In this document: positions 1 through 10,234 of the stretch, piece by piece
How the letters are laid out: the number at the start of each line of letters is the position of its first letter
How positions within the stretch are numbered: the stretch's first letter is position 1
From: Cylindrodendrum hubeiense
Taxonomy: Eukaryota > Ascomycota > Sordariomycetes > Hypocreales > Nectriaceae
DNA length: 64,000 bases
Direction of reading: 5' to 3'
Assembly: GCA_014621425.1 (NCBI GenBank)
Contig: JAANBB010000068.1
Coordinates: 62,001-126,000 of the forward strand
Translations under genes and position numbers: made by a program
Notes under the pieces: generated by a model
The model's database searches: none
What the model saw: only the letters and a program-made list of their open reading frames with translations
Told to the model about the DNA's origin: nothing

Positions 1-56
1 ATCGTCCCACGCCACCAAAAGCATCGTCAATTCTGTTGAGCAGACAGATACTCGCG

Positions 57-994
57 ATGCGGGTCCTGGAATGGGCCGCTGGTTTCGCCGTCGGCCTTGC
101 CACAGCGTCTCTCGCCAGCGCCGACGACTCCAACTACGTGCCAACTAATGCGAGCGCCGTGCTTGATGTGCCTCGCACAATCACGGCTGGCCAGGACACT
201 CTCGTGCATCTTAACATCTCCAACAGTATCAAGGCCGATTATGAGCATCAGTTCATGGAGATTTATGCTTGGGCGTGGACACAGAAGGAAGTCAAGGATG
301 ACTGGTCGTCCATGCAGCCTGTGTTGTATTGTAGGTGACAGTGCCCCATTCTTCACTCATCTCATCCGTCACATATTATCTCACTATATCGCCATTTTTC
401 ACATGAACGTCGAATTAATCCTTTGCAGGCCTTCTCGACCCATGTGTCGCTACGAACCTAACCACCATCTCCCTCAACATCCCCGCCGACGCGTTTCCAG
501 ACGTGCGCATGAAAGTCTCGTACTCCTTGTTCCGCTCGGAAAAGGTCGGCTTCAGCACCTGGGGCGACCAGTCTACCGAATTCAATCTGACGGACGGCAA
601 GGCCACACTGTCTGACTGGGAAATCAAGTACGGCGGGGGAGCCGTGAGCCATTGGTCGACTCGCCTTCCCTGTACATCAGTCGGTTGTGCAAGGGCGTGC
701 ATGGAGGAGCATTTGGATATAAATGAGTATTATTTCAACCAGGGCAGCCGCAAAACGAAGTTTAAGGCCTGTATGGAGGGTTGCCCGGGATTGCTTGCCA
801 TGGGCGACTATGCGAGCAGAACATGTACTCTGGTGAATGCGACTGAGGCATCTGCCACGGATGAATCTGCCACAGCAACTTCGTCGCCGGATGCCGCACC
901 TTCGGCAGATTCGTCTGGATCGTTGATAGTGTGCTCTAGGTTGGTTGCAACGGTGTGGGCTGTAATGGCAATAGCACTGTGTACAGGATTTTAA
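57..994 (+). CDS. Secreted, probably GPI-anchored cysteine-containing protein
   Basis: Two exons, join(57..330,429..994), 279 aa. The intron has a GTAGGT donor and a TTTGCAG acceptor and joins a split Cys codon. The start is the ATG at 57, since the reading frame upstream offers only a TTG. The N-terminus looks like a signal peptide (a hydrophobic Gly/Ala-rich stretch ending near residues 22-24, ASADDS). The mature part has about eight cysteines and several N-glycosylation sequons. The C-terminus is a Ser/Thr/Ala-rich spacer followed by a hydrophobic tail ending CTGF, which is the layout of a GPI-attachment signal. This points to a plasma-membrane or cell-wall surface protein. I do not recognise the family and infer no enzymatic activity. 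The stop lies 46 bp from the stop of the convergent hydrolase gene. Confidence 0.8.
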
Positions 995-1040
995 TGGGTA
1001 AATGTATTGATGAGTCTATATACGTGGCACGTTTTCCTTA

Positions 1041-2021
1041 TTAAAGATGGCTCTGTGGTTTTCCCTCTTGGTCCAGAAAATCGTTTATCAACTTGGAGAA
1101 CTCGTCAGCGTACTGAAAGAGAAAACCATGCCCAGAGTTTGGGAATAAATGCAGCTGGGTATTGGCTTTGTTCAACTTCTTCCACATGAGGTAGCTGTTC
1201 TCGGTCGGCAGCAGCAGGTCTTCGGCTCCTAGGCGGCGTCAGCGTTTCAGTTCCTACATCATCATGAATACATACCATTGGCGATCAAGACGGGCATACG
1301 AAGCTCTTCGAACCGGTCGTATGACGCATCCTTGGATTGCTTCGGGTCCATAAACTTAGCAAACGCAACAGCTTGCCGGTGGGCATTGGCAGCATCCACG
1401 TTCTCGGACCGATCGCGACGCGCGGTAGTCATTCTCTTCCACGACGCCTCGCCCACTTCCCAGTTGCCGTCCGAGGTGTTAAAGAGCCCATAAATCCATG
1501 CATCCTTATGCTCTTTTTCCGTTGCCGCGGCCTTGAGGTTGTTAAACGGCCCAAGCGGTGCTGAAACCACGCCTTCTCCCGTGCTCGGGGTCGTCCCGCA
1601 GAGAATTAGACGGCGGGTCAGGTCTGGCGCGTTGAGTGCTACGAGCTGGGCCACACAGCCTCCCATGGAGAATCCCATGATGTCTGCCTTCTTGATACCC
1701 AGCGCTTGCAGAACATTAACATAGTACTGTGCCCACGTCGTCAAGCTCTTGGGGACCTGTCCCTCCGACCGTCCCACGCCCGCATTGTCAATCAGAATCA
1801 CCGGACGTTTTGCGGCAAGCGGATTGATCAATGCCGGATCCCAGTGGTCCATTGTCCCCCTAAACAGTCAGCATTGGCGACATCTCTGGCAGAATCATGA
1901 CTGACCTAAACCCCACGAGCAGAACGAGGGGTACGCCATGGCTCGGGCCGAGCTGGCGGTATGCAAACTTGATGCCGTCGACAGTGACGAATTGATCTCG
2001 TGCAGTCTCATACGTCGCCAT
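1041..2021 (-). CDS. Alpha/beta hydrolase fold protein
   Basis: Three exons on the minus strand: 1906..2021, 1276..1859 and 1041..1228, giving 295 aa. Donors are GTCAGT and GTATGT and acceptors end in TAG; both joins keep frame (GFRGTMDHWDP and ANGAEDLLLP). The nucleophile elbow is GFSMGG (Ser near residue 101). An acidic residue occurs in NGAED before the last strand, and the catalytic His is in NSGHGF (near residue 267). The oxyanion-side loop reads GFRGTMDHWDP, as in peroxidase-like or epoxide-hydrolase-like members. There is no signal peptide, so it is probably cytosolic. The substrate cannot be read from the sequence. It lies immediately downstream of the MFS gene in the same orientation, 426 bp away, so a link to that transporter is possible but unproven. 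Confidence 0.88.
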
Positions 2022-2447
2022 GATTGAATCTTTGATTAAGGGAAATTGAAGACTCTCCCCGTATGGTCGGGTTGGGTGCTGGACTCTGGAATGCCAAGCA
2101 TTATGCCGAGGTTGACGGCTAGGCTTGAGGGGACGTCAGGTGATTGGCAGCCCTGCGCGTCATGGTCTAACTAAGTCAAACTTCGCCATCACCGAGTAAA
2201 TGGTCCTGAAGAGAATAATAGTTGCTTCGTATCTAATAGCTAAATAAAATAATTGTTTATAGTCCATCCCTGTTTTTAAGTACCAGTCCCAAACCCATAA
2301 GTACAGCATAGGTTAGCCTGTTAGCGCTCGCACGTCAAGCCACATCGTATCGCTGATGCAATCGGAAGCTCAACATTTCTGCATTGAACTTGTCGAGGTA
2401 ATTCTGACAGGCTATCTGAATTCGGTCTATCCTATTCCATATATCCT
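2022..2447. other. Intergenic, no gene seen
   Basis: This 426 bp stretch separates two minus-strand genes. It is the hydrolase promoter plus the 3' end of the MFS gene. It is AT-richer around 2215-2270. I see no ORF or RNA gene. Confidence 0.7.
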
Positions 2448-4351
2448 CTAATGAACAAATCGGAAATCCAGGCGCTGCTGGCCCTCATCGGTGGAGTGCA
2501 GAGCGTAGTCAAGCTTCTCCTGCTTGGTCAGGGCCTCCCACTTGCGGACGCGCACCTTGTTTCGCCAGATATAAAAGGCCTTGACCAAGTAGAACAAGAT
2601 AATGTTAAATGAGGCGATGGCCAGGAGGATCTTGTTGCCTCGGCGATACAGGGGCGCATCATCCTGGCGGTAAATGTTGGACGCGACAATGTTACCCGAC
2701 TGCACAAACATGTTGTAAAGTGCAGCACTGATGGCTCGGGTTCGGACACTGTTGCTGTTCTTGGCGTTCCAGCCGACCAGGATGGCGTGGCAGTACGGGT
2801 AACTGAGGAGGCCGGTGATGAGGGCGTAGCGCACCCAGGGCGAAATGGTAGCGGGGAGAGCCACGAGGGCGACAAGCCAGGGGAAGATCCAGATGTTGGA
2901 CATGGACGCCAGAATAGAGCGTTCCTTGAACTTCTCAGAAAGCCAGGTGATGATGAGCAGGTTGATGGCGTAGAGGAATTGCGAGGGAATGGCGAGCAAG
3001 TTGGCGTGGAAGGTGGAAAAGCCAATCTGCTTCAGAATGTAGGAGAGATAGGTGTTCAAAGGAGACGGGGGGATATAAGCCATGAGACCAATGAGGTACA
3101 GCGGCCACTGCTCCCAGTCCTTGACAGCCTTCCACAGCTTGGAGAGGTTGACAGCTTCTCTGCGAGGGGTTAGCGATGGATGTAATGCAATTGGGACGAT
3201 GGCTCTTACCTGTTGTTCATGTCGCCCTTGCTGGGGTCGTCGCGGAGGAGTCGGTTGACCATGATCAGCTCCTCGTGCTCGTTGAACCATCCATCCTTGC
3301 CACGGAGGGGGCCCTTGGTTTGGCAGGGGCCGGGGGGCATGAGGAACCACGAAAAGACACCGATGATGAAGGTGGCGATGGCCTCGAGGAGGAACAGCCA
3401 TCTCCAGCCACCCCAGCCGAGGATTCCTCGCATCTGCAGGACACCAGCCGCGAGCAAGGAGCCAACGATGTTGCAGGTGCTGAGGGCGGTCCAGAAAAAG
3501 GCTAGTCTGACGGGCAGCTCGTTGGACTTGTAGAAGTAAGTGAGCCAGAGGACGATATCACTAGAGTCTTGTTAGCGGACGGTCATATTGCCAATGAGGA
3601 AAACATACGGGATGAATCCTCCCATGAGAAGACCGAGCATGGCCTTGCAAGCATAGAATCCAGCCCTGCTCTGGAGCGCGGCCTGGGAGCCGGCGACAAT
3701 CGACCAGGCGCAGATGAGGAACGGGATCCATCGATCGGCGCCAAGCTTCTTGCTAACCAAGCCACTGGGAAGCTCTGCGGAGAGGAAGGTGACGAGGAAG
3801 ATCTGGCGCGTGTTAGTCGAGACAATAGAACCGGCAGTGGCTTGACACTAACCGTCTGGCCATAGTTGAAGTCGTTGGTATCCATGCCGAGTTCGGGCAA
3901 CTATCCACTTGTTAGTCAAGAGTGGGGTGTTATTGGCTGTCGTGAGACGTACCATGTTGTCGGAAATAGCGCGATTGATATTGCGACGATGGAAATCGAG
4001 AGCGAGGAACATGACCCACGCCCAGAGGGTAATTCGCCAGTCGATCTGTGGCGGCGGGACGCCGTTCCATTAGCAATAGCGCCATGTTTAATTCTCGGGT
4101 ATGCATACCTTCTTCACGAGGCGGGCCTCCTCTTCAGGGGTCCATGTGTAGGTAGGATTGAAGCGATGGCGGTTTTCGTAGCCAGCCTTCTCGTAGACAT
4201 TCCGCCAGTGGTCAGCGACCTTGGGGTCGGAGAAGACATGGCCGCCGACAGAGGATGGCGTCTCATTGCCGCTGTCGTAGTTGGTGGCTGAGGACTGGTC
4301 CTGCACGAAGACCTCCTTGGTGTCCGCGATGGGACTGTCTTTGGTCGCCAT
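2448..4351 (-). CDS. MFS permease of the ACS (Dal5/AstA/Soa1-like) family
   Basis: Six exons on the minus strand: 4109..4351, 3953..4045, 3853..3900, 3609..3802, 3210..3560 and 2448..3159; total 546 aa. All introns are GT-AG and all joins keep frame. The start is the ATG at 4351. The cytosolic N-tail ends in a WTPEEEARLVKK-IDWRITLW block, which in the anion:cation symporter family precedes the first membrane helix. About 12 hydrophobic segments follow, with a central cytosolic loop (residues about 265-310) and a charged C-tail. The family includes yeast Dal5 (allantoate), Soa1 (sulfonate and inorganic sulfur) and Aspergillus AstA (alternative sulfate). Divergence from a TauD-type dioxygenase favours a sulfur-source or sulfonate role, but this is inference; allantoate, pantothenate or nicotinate transport remain possible. 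Confidence 0.9.
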
Positions 4352-4459
4352 GGTCAAGTCCGCGGAGATGGATCAGAAAGACGACGGTGCCGCGGAGATA
4401 GAACTGCAAACTGGGAGAGCTGGAGTGCATGGGAAACGCAAAGAGGATGCATGGCCCGC

Positions 4460-4465
4460 ATTATA
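4460..4465 (-). promoter_or_regulatory. TATA-like element upstream of the MFS gene
   Basis: On the minus strand this reads TATAAT within CTTTATAATG, about 109 bp upstream of the MFS start codon. Assignment is by motif and position only. Confidence 0.4.
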
Positions 4466-5046
4466 AAGACCAACCCTCCGTCCCGACGGCTTGGAAGAAT
4501 TCTTACACGAACCCAGGGGCAACCCGGCTCCTTGGCTGCTCAGTGGACGACAATGTCGCGATGCGCTCTCGATATCACCTCAAGCTCGGCGACGCCAGAT
4601 TCAACGCTCTACCATGGGGTCATAAAGCCCAGACTGTCCAAGATCCCAGCCCTGAGTCGCTTCAACAGGGAAATTCTCGAGCGAGCACTGAGCTCGATCG
4701 AGCCCGTTCACACCGGGCCCTCGCCGACAGGCCAATGGCGACGGACGGATAGTGTTGCATCAGCCCGCTCGAACAAGCGACTTCCATCTTGGCAAAGGCT
4801 AGATTAAACTTAATTGGTGAAACCCACTGCGAGCAGTGCTAACAGGCGTAACAGGGCCCCAGCTAACATGACCGAACATGACGGCTCTTTGCCCGCAACA
4901 GGAGGATTGCGTGCCAGCTAGCGATACGCCAAGTCCAATCGCTGGGTTCCCCGACCGAGATCCCGCGGGATGCATTAAGCTTGTAATAGGGTGGTGGAGT
5001 CGGCCACATCGAGATTGCCCACTCGGGCGTCGGTGCGACCGAGACA

Positions 5047-5112
5047 TGGTCAAGTGTTGGTCGAGTGTTGGTCGAGTGTTGGTCGAGTGTTGGTCGAGTG
5101 TTGGTCGAGTGT
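5047..5112 (+). repeat. 11-bp minisatellite, six copies
   Basis: Five perfect copies of TGGTCGAGTGT (5058-5112) are preceded by one copy with a single change (A for G at its sixth base, 5047-5057). The array lies head-to-tail within the shared MFS/TauD promoter region. Confidence 0.97.
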
Positions 5113-5146
5113 CGTCCCAAGAGGGCCGCCGTCGCTGCAAACGGGA

Positions 5147-5152
5147 CACGTG
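5147..5152. promoter_or_regulatory. CACGTG core in the MFS/TauD intergenic region
   Basis: On the minus strand this reads CTCACGTGT, a near match to the Cbf1 consensus RTCACRTG. In yeast Cbf1 acts with Met4 on sulfur genes. A function here is inferred only. Confidence 0.3.
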
Positions 5153-5813
5153 AGATACCAGACCGGCCGTGTAAGTCAAAACACACCTTCACTCCTGAAA
5201 ACATGGAGAAGAACGTCCAGATAGCCGGCCGTGTTTCGAGATCGATTCATCTCAAATCCCAAAGGTTCTCGTATTGCCCGACTACCGACATGCTTGGATG
5301 CCGCATAATCGCATTGCGTCACGCGGCCCCAGAAATTGCGACACCAACATCGCGCGGGCGTCGTTGACTCGAGCACGTCGTGATGGCGCAATCCGGCACC
5401 GGTCCACTTTGCTGCACCATTTTATCCTTCCGGGGCTTCAACGGGAAATTTTTGGCACCATCAGTGCGACGTCGTCACGGCAGTCATACTGGCTGCTATT
5501 GCGTGATCCGGCCGGCGATGTCGACTGGCTTGCGGCCGTCGTCGATCAGCGCCCAAGCCCAACGCAATGGACACTACACTTGCGCAATCTCCTCCGTACC
5601 CGCGGCCTCCGGGCCACAGCGAGAGTCTCTAGTTTCAGAGTATTGCTTTTGGGAAGCGTTCGCAACGAATCGAAACGCTGGGATCCGAGAGTATCCCGCC
5701 GGCGCTCCTCTATCGGTACTGTCGGCACCATGGGTAAACGTCTTCCCCGCGCAGACGGTTGACGTGGACACCCATTTGTAGCATCACGATGCCGACGTCC
5801 GAGATGAGTAGCG

Positions 5814-5821
5814 TATATAAA
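5814..5821 (+). promoter_or_regulatory. TATA box of the TauD-type gene
   Basis: TATATAAA lies 104 bp upstream of the start codon at 5925. A pyrimidine/A-rich leader follows, as in an inducible fungal promoter. Confidence 0.55.
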
Positions 5822-5924
5822 GGCCTCTCGGGCGCTCAGGAGGGATGGTGGTTGAGACATCTGCATCTTATCAGCTTCAGCTCAAGCCCAAAACTTGCAA
5901 GCCTCGCAATCTAGACTCTTCACA

Positions 5925-7176
5925 ATGGCTCCATCAGCAACCGAGACCGTGGCCGAACTGGCTGTCGACGCCTCCAAGTTGAAGCTGTACGCCGGTGGCG
6001 TCGAGAGTGCCTACAAGGAGCTCTCGCCTGTCGCCTACTCCAAGGATCTGGAGGAGGTCGGCACTGACGAGTACGCGGCCGCCAAGGTTAGTTGCATATC
6101 GCCGACGACAACAGACACACGACACGACACTAACAACCCTAGTAGTATCCCAACTACCTTCCTACCTGGAACAAGGAGCAGACCTACCCTCCCCTGCAGC
6201 CCTTCGAGCACTACGACCACGGCAAGGATGCCGACACAACCTTCCCCAACATCCTGACCAAGGATGCCAAGGTCACCCACCTGACGCCCACCATCGGCAC
6301 CGAGATCGACGGCATCCAGCTCAGCAAGCTCACCGACGCCGGCAAGGACGAGCTCGCCCGCTACGTCGCCGAGCGCAAGGTCGTCGCCTTCCGCAACCAG
6401 GACTTCGCCGACCTGCCCATCTCCGAGGCCCTCAAGTTCGGCGGCTACTTCGGCCGTCACCACATCCACCCGACCTCCGGCTCGCCCGCGGGCCACCCCG
6501 AGATTCACCTGGTCCACCGCGGCGCCGGCGACAAGTCTCACGAGACCTTCTTCAAGAACCGTGTGAGCTCCGTGGCCTGGCACTCGGACGTCACCTACGA
6601 GCAGCAGCCCCCCGGCACTACTTTCCTGTACATCCTCGACAACCCCGAGACCGGCGGCGACACCCTCTTCGCCAACACCGCCGAGGCCTACAACCGCCTA
6701 TCTCCCTCGTTCCAGCGAATCCTGCACGGCCTCAAGGCTACCCACTCGGGCATTGAGCAGATCAACGCCAGCGTCAAGAAGGGCAGCATCAAGCGACGAG
6801 AGCCTACCGTCACTGAGCACCCCATTGTGCGGACACACCCCGTCACCGGCGAGAAGTCTCTCTTCATCAACCCTCAGTGTAAGTTGATGTCCTCAACCCG
6901 TCCGCTCCACTCTCTAACCACCTCGCAGTCACCCGCGACATTGTCGGCCTCAAGAAGGAAGAGTCTGACGCCATCCTCAACTTCCTCTATGAGCACATTG
7001 CCTGGGGCGCAGACTTCCACGCCCGCGTCAAGTGGCAGGCGGGATCGGTTGTGGTCTGGGACAACCGAACTGTCCAGCACACTGCCATTGTTGACTGGAA
7101 GACGGGCCAGCGAAGGCATCTTGCCCGCATCACACCCCAGGCGGAGCGACCTTACGAGACTCCTTTCGAGGGTTAG
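5925..7176 (+). CDS. TauD/TfdA-family 2-oxoglutarate-dependent dioxygenase (sulfonate/taurine type)
   Basis: Three exons, join(5925..6086,6146..6878,6929..7176), 380 aa. At the first acceptor there are two tandem TAGs; only the second (ending at 6145) avoids a stop. The iron-binding facial triad is visible: HSD in AWHSDVTYEQQP (about residues 200-202) and the distal His in VQHTAI (about 348). The 2-oxoglutarate-binding Arg is in RRHLARITP (about 360). The core TGGDTLFANTAEAYNRLS is typical of the family. The length fits yeast Jlp1-like sulfonate dioxygenases, which release sulfite from alkyl sulfonates using Fe(II), O2 and 2-oxoglutarate in the cytosol. Some fungal relatives act on other substrates, so the sulfonate assignment is family-based. 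Divergence from the ACS permease supports it. Confidence 0.92.
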
Positions 7177-7634
7177 GGTTTGATGGGAATGAAATGAATA
7201 GTTTGTACGAAGTGCACGATGACACATCCGCGGGCAAAAATGACCCAGCGAGGGAGTAATGAATAAGAACAAAATTCAAGTAAAAATTATGTGCCTATCC
7301 AGTGCCCTGTATTACAAAGCCGAGTTGTGAGAGTTGGCTCCAGCATGGCTCCACTTGGTCATCCACGGAGAGATCATCAGAAGTTCCAGGGTATACGATA
7401 AGTTAAACCTCGCCAGCCATGTATTGATGTCACCGTATGTATGCACCGTATCTTCGGAGCCTAGTGCCCTTGTGTAACAACTGGACTCATGTGCAACTCG
7501 AGATCCAGATAACCGATTTTAACGCCATCTATGCTTCCCAAACGCCAGTCTTCCACCGTCCGAAATATGCCGCCTTCTAATATTCTCCCTCCTATAAATA
7601 GCCGACTCAATATCCACACATCCTCGGCAAAGCC
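7177..7634. other. Convergent 3' region, no gene seen
   Basis: This 458 bp stretch lies between the converging TauD-type and IMA1 genes. I see no ORF or RNA gene. Confidence 0.7.
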
Positions 7635-9805
7635 TCACACAATGTTGTTCCAAAGCTGATGACCCAACATGGTCACTAACACTCCGGCGCCGTACTTGCC
7701 AGTGTCCAGCTCGCTCTTCCACACTTCCCAGCCGAGCCAACAGACGGCCGCAAGTTCAATGACGCTCAGTACAGAGCCCACATACGTCGCCGTGTTGGGG
7801 GCTTCTTCCTTCTCATGGCTCGTCTCGCCTGTGACTCGGAGAGCGATTGTTCCAGCGGCCGAGAGGACTGCGAGTTGCAGTTCCCGGCCGAAGGGAACAG
7901 ACATGACCACAGTCAGTAGCCACAGTGCCAGGAGGCAGAGAAGAATGACCAATTCTACACCGAGAGGGCTTTGGATTTGAAGATCTGAAGGCCGATTTGT
8001 GGATTTCCACCTCGTGGCTTTGGGTCTAGAGGCAGGCTGGGGGTTCTCCTGGCCCAGGCTGAAGCTCTGGTTCAGTAGATCAGCCAGCGAGTTGGTCTCG
8101 TCATTCTCCGTCGCCGGTGCAAAGAAACGGGGTGGCTTGAACGCGACGTTAGCTGCGTCCTCCTTTTTTACCTGCGTATTTGCCTTGTCGTGACCTTGAA
8201 AGAAGACGCTATTCTCCTCGACCGGCTTGCTCCTCAGGATGGGCGCGACCGGGTTCCGCAAACGTTGCGCTGGGGTTGTCGGCGCAGCGGGAACTTTGTA
8301 CCAGAACGGGCTGCCTTCGGGGTTTACGGGCGCCGCTCCAAAGGCTCGGGTCGGTCCAGAGGGCATGTCGCGAAAGGCGCGATAAGGGGATGATTGGACT
8401 TGAGTGGGAGTCCAGTCCATTTCGTCGGAATATTGGACTTCCTGGGTTCGCGAAGGCGTCTGTGAAATTCCCATGGTGCTCAGTTGGGAGAGTGGGCTTT
8501 CCGGCGTCCGAATGGGATTGTTGGGCGGGTACGGCGCTGGTAGGGAGTTGATCAGAGGGCGACTAAACGTGTCTTGCTGTGGTGTTGCGGTTGGCGAGTC
8601 GAGTGCATCGTTCAGGAGATCCGAAAACGTCCTTGGTTCCTCCCTCTTCGGTGGCTTCGTTTTCGTCTTCATTTGCTTCGGCGACACAGTTGTGCTATGA
8701 GTTCCAAACAAGGGGGTGGTGTCGACGCGGATAGATCTCCGAGCCAAAACGTGAATCTGGGAATGTCAGTACGTCTCTAGCTACAATCTCTGGTGAACTT
8801 ACCAAATTCATGACAAGGGCCATCACCAGGTGGGCACTCAACTGAGCGCCCCTCGACTGGGCCTTTCCGCCGTCCATCTCTAGGACCCGACGGAACAAAA
8901 ACCGAAAGAAGATGATAAGGCCCTGGAAGGAGTACCATTGCGTGAAACCCAGGAGATGTCTCGTGAAGCCACGGCTGACTTGCACAAACTTGGGATTCCA
9001 CCATGCCGACAGGATGCTAGCCATGAACGCCCCGTTGATCAGGGTGTCAGCCGGTGGGAGAAATGCGACAACCCAGGTCAGGCAAATCGTTGCCAGTGTA
9101 GGCCAGCTCATATCGTCCGGATCGTACATTCCTTCATCTCGGCGCTCCAGCACGTTGGAAACGGCCCTTAAATGCCATAGCATCTGGAAGACAAGCCCTC
9201 CCCACCACAGTCCTCTTCCCATGTTGTTCGCCCAATCCAGGGCCGTCGTTCTCCCAGCATCGTTTTTCCTCCCCCGACTCCTCTCCACCATCCGCCGCAA
9301 GTGATCCGTCTTGGCTGTGTACCCCGCCTTAACGATCCGGTCGTCGACCCGCTCAGCGCACTCATCACACACCTGAGGGTAGCGTTCCTCAAGGCCCTTG
9401 CGAAACCGGTAGTAGTTGCGTTCGAGTTCGGCATAGTCTGGGTGCGACGGGTCGTCTGGGAGGTACTGCGCGAGGGAGGATGTAAAAAGGCGCTGGTTCT
9501 TCAGGCATGTTGCGCAGAAGATGCTGTCTTCGGGTGCTTCTGGATGGGATGGTCGGGGGGCATGATACAGCGTCGCAGGAGCTTCGCGTTCGGTTGCCAC
9601 AGGAGGATCGGTAATATCTCCATTCTATCATCGAGTCAGTCTGGTTCATGTCAGGATGTTGTGTCGCAGTGCTCACCTCATCTAAGTAGTTTGTTGCGTC
9701 GCAAAACAAACAGAGAAAGTCATGAGTGTTGCCATCAAACTTGGTGTTGGACCGCTTGCCACAGTAGAAGCAGGTCAGATATCTCGTCCCTCGGAGGCGC
9801 GGCAT
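7635..9805 (-). CDS. IMA1: Ima1-like inner nuclear membrane protein
   Basis: Three exons on the minus strand: 9677..9805, 8803..9624 and 7635..8756; total 690 aa, all joins phase 0 with GT-AG introns. The N-terminal Ima1 domain shows paired zinc-binding CxxC motifs (CFYCGKR, CLFCDATNYLDE, FCATCLKNQ, CDECAERV, residues about 12-130). A hydrophobic block with several membrane segments follows (about 165-310). Then comes a Ser/Pro-rich disordered nucleoplasmic region, and two to four more membrane segments close the protein. Ima1 (fission yeast) and Samp1 (animals) sit in the inner nuclear membrane and help link chromatin and the nuclear envelope to the cytoskeleton. The gene is divergent from DSC3, with 425 bp between the start codons. 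Confidence 0.88.
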
Positions 9806-10230
9806 GATCCCTTCATCATCAGACGGAAATCAAATAGTGGTAAATAAGGAAAACACGCGTCAACCCAGACCAACAGACTTGGGATGGAAAATAGTCGGAT
9901 GGTGATGATGCGTTGTGGGAGATTCTGGGGATTCTGCCGGGCGGTCGCAGCCTACAACTGCCAGCGACCGGGTGCCGTAGCGAGCCGCCCCACACGGGCC
10001 AGCTTGGCGGGGTGTCGCTGCTGGAACGCGCTGTCGTCCCCTGAAGCCCCCCCGGAGGTCCCTGGAGTCTGGGTGGGTGCCATGTGGAGGTCACGTCACC
10101 ACCTGCTGCTCGTTGGGTTGAGCCTCAAACATTTCGGCCTCTGAATATCTGCATTCCTTGACCCAACCTCACCTTTGCCACATCGCCGGAGAGAGCCCCC
10201 GTACACAATCCTCCGCACAATGCCCCTGCC
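9806..10230. promoter_or_regulatory. Divergent promoter of IMA1 and DSC3
   Basis: This 425 bp region lies between the two start codons and holds the DSC3 uORF at 10220-10234. I see no other gene. Confidence 0.5.
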
Positions 10231-10234
10231 ATGA
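10220..10234 (+). promoter_or_regulatory. Minimal uORF overlapping the DSC3 start codon
   Basis: ATG CCC CTG CCA TGA encodes four residues. Its stop TGA (10232-10234) overlaps the DSC3 ATG (10231-10233) in an ATGA arrangement. This geometry allows termination-reinitiation control if the transcript start lies upstream. The TSS cannot be seen here. Confidence 0.55.

Larger units (their letters stand above)
4352..5924. promoter_or_regulatory. Shared divergent promoter region of the MFS and TauD-type genes
   Basis: This 1.57 kb region lies between two divergent start codons and has no credible ORF. It contains a TATA-like element for each gene (4460-4465 read on minus, 5814-5821 read on plus), each about 105-110 bp from its ATG. 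It also holds an 11-bp tandem repeat (5047-5112) and a CACGTG core (5147-5152). Confidence 0.6.

Noticed and set aside
503..994. A separate small gene starting at 503
   Set aside because: It is exon 2 of the secreted-protein gene; the join restores a Cys codon and an open frame to the signal peptide.
1041..7176. A secondary-metabolite gene cluster
   Set aside because: No PKS, NRPS, terpene cyclase, P450 or pathway regulator is present; only a hydrolase, a transporter and a dioxygenase.
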